Shown: one piece after another, positions 56,622-64,000 of the stretch
Numbering within the stretch: the stretch's first letter is position 1
Layout of the letters: every line of letters starts with the position of its first letter
NCBI GenBank assembly: GCA_977017575.1
Contig: CDRNVI010000008.1
Span: forward strand, 1-64,000
Origin: Paramoeba atlantica
Taxonomy: Eukaryota > Discosea
Direction of reading: 5' to 3'
Length of the DNA stretch: 64,000 nt
Position numbers and translations under genes: made by a program
The notes under the pieces: generated by a model
Seen by the model: the letters and a program-made list of their open reading frames with translations, nothing else
Databases searched by the model: none
Told to the model about the DNA's origin: nothing

Positions 56622-57578
56622 ATGTCATTCTCAGAGTGTCTGCTGGGTGTGCCCAAAGACGCCACTATCGATTTTGAAAAGTACCTGAGTCACAAAATTG
56701 GTCCTATAAAAAAGCGAGAGGAAGTCTGCGTTGACTTCCAGGATGGCAAATGTCACAAAGAAGAATGTACGTTCCGCCATGCCTTGGTGAATGATGAGAT
56801 GTTTCTTCGCAAAGCGCGAAAAGAGGTTTGCAAATATTGGCTACGTGGTCTGTGCTGCGCTGGGGAGGACTGTCTCTGGCTTCACGAGTACGACGTGGAC
56901 AAAATTCCTCCTTGTATTTATGTCGAAAAATTAGGCGAGTGTGGGAACCCGGAGTGTATTTACCAACACCCGGAGGAGAACAGCCGCATCCCGCGGTGCG
57001 CGGCCTATGACAGGGGCTTTTGCAGTTTCGGTCCAAACTGCTCCTTGCGTCATGTCACGGGGATGTCCTGTCCAAGTTATCTGGCCGGGTTCTGTCCGTT
57101 TGGTCCTCGATGTACGTTACAACATCCTAAGATGGTGTTTTTTGATGAGGAGAGTGTGCGGGAGCGAATTCGTCATGATCTTGCGGTAAGTCCAGGCTCT
57201 CCTAACCTAAAAGTGGTGTGTGATCGCTGTCGCGATCCTGGACACATTGCCCCTCAGTGCCCTGGAAAAGAGGAGGGAAAAGTGTTTAAGGCGTTGCAGC
57301 AGCGTCAGGAGCCCGGAGCCCCTCCGATTCGGGAAGGTTGTTACTATTGCGGGGAGAGGGATCATGTGGCCCGTACGTGTCCGAAGCGCACGGACGATTT
57401 TCAAAAATCGAACCGTGTTCGCTCAACTCGGTATCAAGAGCGCTCTCATTTTCAACGTGGAGGAACGGAGGGCAGGTTTCCGTCTGATGGGAATTCAAAC
57501 GAAATGCGCTACAAAGAGCCGGGATGGGGGTCCAATTTCCGATTGCAAACTACGTCCGTTCAAGAAAATTCTAGATAG
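56622..57578 (+). CDS. CPSF30 (cleavage and polyadenylation specificity factor, 30 kDa)
   Basis: Binds the polyadenylation signal and, in trypanosomes, links poly(A) addition to trans-splicing. The 318 residues contain five CCCH fingers of the form C-x7-8-C-x4-5-C-x3-H (starting CVDFQDGKC, CKYWLRGLC, CIYVEKLGEC, CAAYDRGFC, CPSYLAGFC) and then two CCHC knuckles (CDRCRDPGHIAPQC, CYYCGERDHVARTC). The N-terminal FEKYLSHKIGP is short. The tail is Arg/Ser-rich. Two knuckles rather than the single one of human CPSF4 fit a protist form. Confidence 0.9.
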   Translation: MSFSECLLGVPKDATIDFEKYLSHKIGPIKKREEVCVDFQDGKCHKEECTFRHALVNDEMFLRKARKEVCKYWLRGLCCAGEDCLWLHEYDVDKIPPCIYVEKLGECGNPECIYQHPEENSRIPRCAAYDRGFCSFGPNCSLRHVTGMSCPSYLAGFCPFGPRCTLQHPKMVFFDEESVRERIRHDLAVSPGSPNLKVVCDRCRDPGHIAPQCPGKEEGKVFKALQQRQEPGAPPIREGCYYCGERDHVARTCPKRTDDFQKSNRVRSTRYQERSHFQRGGTEGRFPSDGNSNEMRYKEPGWGSNFRLQTTSVQENSR

Positions 57579-57852
57579 AAGTTGAACATGTTTTGTTTCG
57601 TAAACTTATGCTGGAATACAGGGTCCGCGGTGCAGTATCGTACACTGTATGGTATGGTATTTCCGTTCATTTTTCAGTGAGATACAGTGTATGTAAATTA
57701 TATCGTTGGGATTTATTCGCTTATTGTACATGTAAACTTATCGTTGTAAGCTTTATCATATTGAACACCACGTAATATTTATTTCGCTTTTTCTACTTTT
57801 GAAGAGTAGGTACACGTTCTATAATTTTGTTTCTGATGTGTTGTATCAAATA

Positions 57853-59217
57853 ATGAAAAACATCAACTTTCTTCTCAACGAACTAAAACGTTTACGAAGG
57901 CGGTTGCCATCGGTTGGAGACTTAGCTGTGGGAGAGAATTCACAAGTTACTTCATGTGCAACAGATATTCGAACAGAGGCTTGCAAAGCTTGGAACGGAA
58001 CGCTTCCGCTTTCTTCTCATGACCTCCAAAGCTTCCTTCAACACAACGGTATTACAATCAAATGTGATAACGTAGATGAACTTGGCGCAGCAACGCAGCA
58101 ACACAATGTACGAGCAGAAACAAGATCTGATTATATAGGTTGTTCAAAAGTTTTCATAGATTTGTGGCGCGAGGCCGGGTATTTGGGTCTAGATTTACCG
58201 AAACAACACTGGGATAAATTACTCTGTCCAATTTTGAGGGAAAGTAGCACACTCCCTCTCTTGTACCAGGTTTTGCTTTATTCTGTTCTCCTGCTTCATC
58301 GCAGAGACGATGATTTAGAACTACTTTCAACTCAAATATCTTCTTTAATACCTTGTGCTGGACTACCAGAACTCCTTACTCTTGCACGCACTCTAAGCTC
58401 TAACCTGAACAGAACCCATAGCACTAGACTTGAGGTAGCCTTAATGAGACGAGTGCATGCATTAGCTTTGTCCTTGCCATCCGAAAGCATGGTGGAAGTG
58501 TTGCTCTCGACGGCGAATGTACGTACAAACACGTTTCCTTGGATAGACCTTCTTCCTCTTTTTCTGAAACGTCATCTCCCACGATGCGGAGAGGACGAAA
58601 GCTACCGCGTACTACACACTGCTTTAACAACTCACAATTTTCGCAATGAGGCTAAAATTCGAAATATATTGGACCATCTCATCCTTCTTTCTCAATTGCG
58701 TATTGAAAAGAGTCTCAGTGGTGGAAAGCTCCGAAGTAGTAACTGTGAGCATGATGAATTACAGAACCCTCACATTGTTTCTTCGCGGAGGCTGAGTTTA
58801 ACGGAGCATCACGCATCAGAGTTTTGTACGCTAATTTCTCGAAACTCTTTTTTACAGCATATCATGCTCTCTTCAAGTCAATACCGGCGCTATCTACTCG
58901 AATATCTTTTGCCTGTCTGCTTTTTCGGGTCTCCAAATTTAAACGAAAAATTCTCGAACAAAATGAAAGAGTCCAAACGCTCCAAAGTTAAGGATATACC
59001 TGCTAAGCATATTATCGGTGTTGCTAAAGTACTACTACTGCTACACAATGCTCTCTGCTCTTCCAATACAACCGAAATGTCACACGACAATATGAGTCCG
59101 TACAGGTCGAAAACTCTGCTTCGATACTTTGCTGGTGAAGTAGGGCCGGAACTCGCTTCTCGTTCTCCTCCTTATCTACGTAGGGAATTGGAGCACACGT
59201 TTCGGATTGGTAACTGA
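57853..59217 (+). CDS. Unknown all-helical protein
   Basis: From the ATG at 57853 (the frame is open from a TTG at 57799) the 454 residues start with a basic amphipathic helix (MKNINFLLNELKRLRRRLPS) that could be a mitochondrial presequence. The rest is a series of Leu-rich helices (LLYQVLLYSVLLLHRRDDDL, LPELLTLARTLSSNL) without clear repeats. The neighbour downstream (59465) is of similar style, and both could be organellar RNA-binding helical-repeat proteins. This is inference from style only. Confidence 0.6.
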   Translation: MKNINFLLNELKRLRRRLPSVGDLAVGENSQVTSCATDIRTEACKAWNGTLPLSSHDLQSFLQHNGITIKCDNVDELGAATQQHNVRAETRSDYIGCSKVFIDLWREAGYLGLDLPKQHWDKLLCPILRESSTLPLLYQVLLYSVLLLHRRDDDLELLSTQISSLIPCAGLPELLTLARTLSSNLNRTHSTRLEVALMRRVHALALSLPSESMVEVLLSTANVRTNTFPWIDLLPLFLKRHLPRCGEDESYRVLHTALTTHNFRNEAKIRNILDHLILLSQLRIEKSLSGGKLRSSNCEHDELQNPHIVSSRRLSLTEHHASEFCTLISRNSFLQHIMLSSSQYRRYLLEYLLPVCFFGSPNLNEKFSNKMKESKRSKVKDIPAKHIIGVAKVLLLLHNALCSSNTTEMSHDNMSPYRSKTLLRYFAGEVGPELASRSPPYLRRELEHTFRIGN

Positions 59218-59464
59218 ACCTTCGCATGACCTTTCGATAAGCTTTGCTACAGTTAATGTCACCGTACGATGAGCGTTGTTAGCGCAATGGTCATTCATAA
59301 CGGTCTTCATATGACATACAGTTCTCAATGAATGGAGGTCAAAACTGTCCATATTTTCACTTTTTGTTTATCATAAATTACGGTGTCTATTAAAACTTCA
59401 ATCTAAATAGAAACAGGAGCTTCTCAATTATCATCATTATTTAAAATATGGATTACGGAATTAA

Positions 59465-61726
59465 ATGAATGTATCGTTGAGTTATTGTGTTCGTGAATTA
59501 GAACGCAGAGCTCACACATGGGGATCCGCTTGGATATTGCTCTGTGTTCAAGATCTTCGCCGAATTCAATATGAGCCTTGTGTACAAGGCACGAATGCTC
59601 TACTAAAAGCACAAAACGTAGTTTACAATCATTTACACTCAACCTCAGAGCGTTCAACACGTGACTCAGATACGCCAGAAAGAGATATTAGTTGCTGCGA
59701 AATAATCTCTAGTCTTCGGGAAATGAGTGAGCTTTCTCTCCTTGATTTCGAACTGACAAAAACTGCATGCGGTGTTTTACGCCCGATGCTCTGCAAACGA
59801 ATGGAAATGAAATTACTAAGTGTCGATGATCTTGTTTTTTCGGCAGAAGTATCTCTTTCATGCGAAGCCTTCTATGCCAATTCTCTTGCTCGGCGCATTA
59901 TAGAGTATCTTGTTGAACATCGAGGACACCAACTTACTTTGTCTCATTTCGCGTCTATTTTAAGCGTATACAGGAAAACGAATCTAGAACGCGAAGAATC
60001 TCCTTCAAATGTTGGAACACTTCCAAATCGTTTCGTCCATTTGCTAAGTAGGTCTCTGAAGACAGAAAAGGCAGTTTGCGCACTGGATTACTGCAAACTT
60101 CTTATTAACGCAACTGCCTTTCCTGAATTGTCCGAAAATTTAAGCGAAGGTCCCGCTATGCAGCTTTTGTGTCGTTATTGTGTTGACGGAATAAATGAAA
60201 TGAGCAATATAGACATATGGGTCGAGTTTTTATTAACCGCAGTACCACGTTTTCCTTATTTATACGTCAGCTCTGAAATTGGAAATGCCATGATACGAAA
60301 TTTTCCTAACCTAAAAATTTCTGAGCTTTCACTCGCCCAAGCAACAAATATCTTAGAAGGTATTCTGCGTTTAGAATGGGACGAAAAGACACCCGCAAAT
60401 AGTCGATCAATGCAAATCTTGAAAGCTTTTGTTCAAGATGTTCGTGACGCAAGTGAAAATGGGATTGTCATGAATTCGAAAAGTGGAAAGAAGGAAGACA
60501 AACGAAAAACATCTCGTCGTGACAAGACTACTCTTTCTGAATCTCGTTTTACTGCTATCACTTTAGCTTTTGGGGTTCGAGTGTTTGCCGCCCCGGATGA
60601 AGTTCTCTGCAATGAGTTGTTTGATTTTTTAATCAACCGTAATATTGAGGAACTAAGTGCCTTCGAATTCATTACCTTATTTAGGGAAGCTCGACGCTTT
60701 CCTCTTTTTTCTCAAACCCGCATGGTGAGGTTATTTGACAATCTCTTAGGTGCTCGTTTTTATAGGTTACAGAAAGAAAAAATGGACGTACACTCTTTGC
60801 TACTTCTTATTGAACTTGCAGGTTTGTACAAGACAGTTAATCTAGCTGTTATCAGATGTGCAGCAATCCATTTTCAGAAACTTATCCCTACTATGAGTCC
60901 AACTATTCTTTTACGTGGAGGAACGTCACTTCTGCGGTTTCGTGTGAACGTTCCGGAGCTATGGGCCGATTTCTCAAGGCGGCTTTGGGATTTCGTTTTG
61001 CACCCAGACACCGAAGGGGGTGGATGGGCCTTCGATACGTTTACTTTGGCTTCCGCAAGTAGACTTGGAGTTGAATTACATGAAATGCAGCTAGGGGTGG
61101 CGAACAGGCAAGCACTTTCCCTCTTAGAGGAAGCCTATTATTCACGTTTCTCGACACTCACTCTTGAAGGAATGCCACAAGCGTGGGACACACTTCGATA
61201 TGGACAGCTTGGTACAGTAAAACGGCAACAAGCCGGTGTGCAGCTTTTGGCCACATTGCACAATCATTTAGGGATTCCTTGGAGGGAAAGCGTGGGGTCG
61301 TCTCTATCCAGAACATCGACTCACGCAGAGCTTCCAATTGCGTCTTCTTCCGAATCGCACGATAAATATAAATTTTCTTTGGATGCGGATACAGATATTC
61401 TTTTATGTTTGCGGATTATTCATGGAATTGTGGGCTGCTCTAAGCTTCTTGAGTCATCACACGTAAAGGACTCCATTTTGCATCTTCTTAAAAACAATGT
61501 ACAACCAAAGCTGAAGCTCGTTCTTGCTCCTCTTTTTGTCACACTCATGCGCGATGTGCAATTTCTAGAAAAAGTGGAAGAGACCTTTCCTTATTTAGAA
61601 GACTTTCAGGACAACTCTCTTCGATTATGGGAACGCTTGTCTCCTCCAAGTAGGAAAGACGTCATTCGAGGCCTGTTGGTTCTCGGCGCTTCAAGCACTG
61701 AACTTGCCTCCAGATTCCAGAGTTGA
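59465..61726 (+). CDS. Large helical-repeat-like protein, unknown (possible organellar RNA factor)
   Basis: 753 residues, almost entirely predicted helices of 15-20 residues with Leu/Phe spacing (LARRIIEYLVEHRGHQLTLS, LLSRSLKTEKAVCALDYCKL, FDFLINRNIEELSAFEFITL). The arrangement resembles FASTK/RAP- or octotricopeptide-like proteins of mitochondria. No RAP core (W..P...) was found at the C-terminus. A basic linker (KSGKKEDKRKTSRRDKT, about 338-355) divides two halves. The function is not known. Confidence 0.6.
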   Translation: MNVSLSYCVRELERRAHTWGSAWILLCVQDLRRIQYEPCVQGTNALLKAQNVVYNHLHSTSERSTRDSDTPERDISCCEIISSLREMSELSLLDFELTKTACGVLRPMLCKRMEMKLLSVDDLVFSAEVSLSCEAFYANSLARRIIEYLVEHRGHQLTLSHFASILSVYRKTNLEREESPSNVGTLPNRFVHLLSRSLKTEKAVCALDYCKLLINATAFPELSENLSEGPAMQLLCRYCVDGINEMSNIDIWVEFLLTAVPRFPYLYVSSEIGNAMIRNFPNLKISELSLAQATNILEGILRLEWDEKTPANSRSMQILKAFVQDVRDASENGIVMNSKSGKKEDKRKTSRRDKTTLSESRFTAITLAFGVRVFAAPDEVLCNELFDFLINRNIEELSAFEFITLFREARRFPLFSQTRMVRLFDNLLGARFYRLQKEKMDVHSLLLLIELAGLYKTVNLAVIRCAAIHFQKLIPTMSPTILLRGGTSLLRFRVNVPELWADFSRRLWDFVLHPDTEGGGWAFDTFTLASASRLGVELHEMQLGVANRQALSLLEEAYYSRFSTLTLEGMPQAWDTLRYGQLGTVKRQQAGVQLLATLHNHLGIPWRESVGSSLSRTSTHAELPIASSSESHDKYKFSLDADTDILLCLRIIHGIVGCSKLLESSHVKDSILHLLKNNVQPKLKLVLAPLFVTLMRDVQFLEKVEETFPYLEDFQDNSLRLWERLSPPSRKDVIRGLLVLGASSTELASRFQS

Positions 61727-61954
61727 AGGATTGTGTTCCATTCTCTTCGTTTTCATGATTCATTTGTTGTCTTGTCGCTTTCATCATCACATTTTCTATA
61801 CTTCAGTTGCCTAGACTACCAATTCTGAAACAATTGTTTTGTACTCTTATTTGCTTTGGGTGAGATATCGATTGCCATATCACAAACTGAACATGTATTC
61901 TTTACATTCTTTATATCCAGAGAAATTATTGCACTACTTTTTCATATAAAAAAA

Positions 61955-62359
61955 ATGGTAAAGCCTACCGTACGACAGACCGTGGTAAAGAAGCGCAATA
62001 AGAAATTCTTCCGCGCACACGCCGATCGCTTCAACCGTCTTGCCAAGACCGGCTGGCGCCGCCCTCGAGGTATTGACTCCAACGTCCGTCGTCACTTCAA
62101 AGGGGTCCCGCTGACCCCTCGGATTGGGTACGGCAGTGCGAAGGCCACCCGACACGTGTGCCCGGATGGATTTCGCCGGTTTGTGATTCGCAACGTAGGG
62201 GAGCTGAACATGTTGACGATGCAGAATCGAAAATACTCGTGTGAGGTAGCGGCATGCATTGGGGCAAAGAAGCGCAAACAGATTGTGCAGCGCGCGAAAG
62301 AGTTGGATATTAAAGTAACCCGACCGAAGGCTCGTCTGAGAGAGGAGGAGAAGAACTAA
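61955..62359 (+). CDS. 60S ribosomal protein eL32
   Basis: 134 residues, family-typical. It has MVKPTVRQTVVKKRNKKF, then DRFNRLAKTGWRRPRGIDSN, VRRHFKGVPLTPRIGYGSAK, ATRHVCPDGFRRFVIRNVGE, and EVAACIGAKKRKQIVQRAKE. The ATG at 61955 fits the family start; an in-frame TTG/ATG extension upstream to 61856 is not conserved. An acceptor-like CTTTATATCCAG ends at 61920. Codon usage shifts from C-ending to G-ending. Confidence 0.95.
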   Translation: MVKPTVRQTVVKKRNKKFFRAHADRFNRLAKTGWRRPRGIDSNVRRHFKGVPLTPRIGYGSAKATRHVCPDGFRRFVIRNVGELNMLTMQNRKYSCEVAACIGAKKRKQIVQRAKELDIKVTRPKARLREEEKN

Positions 62360-62617
62360 GGCAAGGGAGTGTTGTAAAACGAAAGAGGCTAAGGAAAATC
62401 TCATGTATGCTACGTGATACAAGGGAAATTTAAAAAACAGATTTGAAGTCGATAAGTAACAATACATGTACGTTTTGTAAATTATTCGTTGTTCCATTTC
62501 TTTGCGTGGTTTCCTTTCTTTAAGTAGTAAAAAAATCCCCTTTATCTCATCTTTCACACCTTATTTCCCTTCATAAAATTATATTTCCTTTCTCTCCCCT
62601 CCCCTCCTCCTCCTCTT

Positions 62618-63958
62618 ATGTCCACCGCTAAACTCGTCGACCTTGAAGACTTCGAGGACGACCAGCAGATCGTCCCCCCCTCCCTCCCCCTCTCCTCCGA
62701 CGGCCCCTCCGTCCCTGCCCCCTCCTACGCCGTCGCGCTCGGCGGGTTCAAGGACTTTTGTTTAAAGCCCGAACTCACCCGGGCCATCGCCGAGAACGGT
62801 TTCGAGCACCCCAGTGAGGTCCAGCACAAGGCCTTGCCTCAGGCTCTCCTCGGGAATGACATTTTAGCCCAGGCGAAATCCGGGATGGGCAAAACCGCGG
62901 TGTTTGTGTTTGCGCTGCTGGAACACATTGAAAAGCCCCCTGCGGATTCCGATAAGTATGTGCAAGCCTTGGTGCTGGTCCACACCCGGGAGTTGGCGTA
63001 CCAAATCGATCATGAGTTTACGCGGTTTAACCGAGCCCTGCCGCACTGTACCACCTGTGTGGTGTTTGGGGGGGTACCGGAGGAGGAGAACGCGAAGCTG
63101 TTTAAGGACAAGAAGAAGACCCCGTTGATTGTGGTCGGGACTCCGGGACGGACCCTGGCGCTCGCGACGAGGCTGAAAGTGATGGATTTGAATCATGTGA
63201 AGTATTTTGTGTTGGATGAGTTTGATCGGTGTTTGGAGGATCTTTCGATGCGTGCGGATGTGCAGGCGATTTTTATGAAGACTCCAAAGACGAAACAGGT
63301 GATGATGTTCTCGGCGACAATGTCGGAGGAGATGCGTAACCTCGCAAAAAAGTTTATGAACAACCCGTTGGAGATTTATGTCGATCAGCAGAGTAAACTC
63401 ACGTTGCATGGTTTGCTGCAGTATTATGTGAGTTTGGAGGAGAAGGTCAAGGCACGGAAGCTGCTGGATATTCTCGATGCCGTCGACTTCCATCAGTGTA
63501 TTATCTTTGTCAACAGCGTGATGCGCTGCGAGGCTCTAAGCACGCTGTTGAAAAAATGCGCTTTTCCCTGTGTCGCGGTGCACGGCCAAATGGAGCAAAT
63601 CGAGCGATTGAAGACTTACGATCAGTGTAAGGCGCAGAGCTCTAAAATTGTCGTCGCAACGGATCTGTTCGGCCGTGGAATTGATATTAATCGGGTGAAC
63701 TTGGTGATTCAATATGACATGGCGCACGATGCGGATACATATCTGCACCGCGTGGGGCGTGCCGGTCGGTTTGGGAACAAGGGTTTGACGATTTGTTTCA
63801 TTACTGACACAATGCACCGCACGAAGGTGGACTCCGGGGAGTGGAAGTCTGTGGAGGATAAGGATGTGTTGAAGGATGTACAGTCCCGGTTTGAGATTCA
63901 GATGGCGGAGCTTACCGATCTCGCGACCTTGGACAAAGGGAAGTACATGTTGTCTTAG
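62618..63958 (+). CDS. UAP56/Sub2 (DDX39) mRNA-export DEAD-box helicase
   Basis: Core of the TREX complex; loads mRNA export factors and helps splicing. 446 residues with MSTAKLVDLEDFEDDQQIVP, FKDFCLKPELTRAIAENGFE and HPSEVQHKALP (Q motif), motif I AKSGMGKT, VLVHTRELAYQI, TPGR, motif II DEFD (UAP56 is usually DECD), SAT, IIFVNSVMRC, HGQMEQIERL, ATDLFGRGIDI and motif VI YLHRVGRAGRFG. Length and motifs are canonical. The ATG follows about 30 pure pyrimidines. The coding strand starts very C-rich and turns G-rich by about 63.1 kb. Confidence 0.93.
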   Translation: MSTAKLVDLEDFEDDQQIVPPSLPLSSDGPSVPAPSYAVALGGFKDFCLKPELTRAIAENGFEHPSEVQHKALPQALLGNDILAQAKSGMGKTAVFVFALLEHIEKPPADSDKYVQALVLVHTRELAYQIDHEFTRFNRALPHCTTCVVFGGVPEEENAKLFKDKKKTPLIVVGTPGRTLALATRLKVMDLNHVKYFVLDEFDRCLEDLSMRADVQAIFMKTPKTKQVMMFSATMSEEMRNLAKKFMNNPLEIYVDQQSKLTLHGLLQYYVSLEEKVKARKLLDILDAVDFHQCIIFVNSVMRCEALSTLLKKCAFPCVAVHGQMEQIERLKTYDQCKAQSSKIVVATDLFGRGIDINRVNLVIQYDMAHDADTYLHRVGRAGRFGNKGLTICFITDTMHRTKVDSGEWKSVEDKDVLKDVQSRFEIQMAELTDLATLDKGKYMLS

Positions 63959-64000
63959 TTAAAGCAAAAAGCGGGTCTGCGGTATTTTTAAAAGTGGGTC

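Overview
The window is nuclear DNA from a unicellular eukaryote. It encodes ribosomal proteins eS7 and eL32, eIF2-beta, the Paf1-complex subunit LEO1, TFIIS, CPSF30, UAP56/Sub2, a GPI transamidase catalytic subunit, Erv46/ERGIC3, a peroxisome-type ABCD transporter and a nuclear ATP synthase subunit c with a presequence. Every recognisable host gene (about 33, plus one C-terminal tail at the left edge) lies on the + strand. None shows an obvious internal intron. Gaps are mostly 90-800 bases, and many starts are preceded by a polypyrimidine tract plus AG or by a pyrimidine-rich leader. Together with lowly expressed-looking LRR surface proteins of the 'LP..L..L.L..N...G..DL' kind and two OGDH E1 genes, this suggests a kinetoplastid-like (euglenozoan) genome with polycistronic, trans-spliced transcription. 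The taxon is an inference.

Layout. 0-5.3 kb: tail of an upstream gene, a Tc1 remnant, a USP5-like deubiquitinase, the PIG-K/GPI8 gene and an unknown gene. 5.3-11.1 kb: an accessory island of DNA transposons. It holds a near-intact Tc1/mariner element (6682-8240, TA target duplication, ~100-bp inverted repeats) lying between two pieces of a minus-strand, possibly hAT-like transposase, and further Tc1 wreckage. 11.2-24.7 kb: OTU1 (frame-split), a C2-like protein, two tandem OGDH E1 genes, inositol pentakisphosphate 2-kinase, an endonuclease fragment of a retroelement, and eS7. 24.9-35.5 kb: PI31-like protein, ATP synthase c, LEO1, a degenerate DEAD-box helicase, eIF2-beta and a BI-1-like membrane protein. 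35.5-52.6 kb: a MITE, a methyltransferase-like protein, an LRR protein, a catalytically dead RNase III-fold protein, ABCD transporter, TFIIS, a large unknown protein and ERGIC3. 52.7-56 kb: an LRR pseudogene and a cluster of nested MITEs. 56-64 kb: a small membrane protein, CPSF30, two helical proteins, eL32 and UAP56.

Two signals stand out. First, the adjacent E1 paralogues of 2-oxoglutarate dehydrogenase have decayed in complementary halves. The upstream copy has a divergent diphosphate-binding domain but a canonical pyrimidine-binding domain; the downstream copy is the reverse. As E1 active sites form between the first domain of one subunit and the second of its partner, this predicts an obligate heterodimer. 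Second, the GC-rich genes share a composition pattern: the coding strand is C-rich towards the 5' end, then flips to G-rich over a short distance, up to twice per gene. The AT-rich genes between them do not show it.

Genes cluster loosely by theme only in the sense of a housekeeping array: protein turnover (USP5-like, OTU1, PI31-like), transcription and RNA processing (LEO1, TFIIS, CPSF30, UAP56), translation (eS7, eL32, eIF2-beta) and mitochondrial function (OGDH pair, ATP synthase c, RNase III-like protein). No operon logic is implied by their order.
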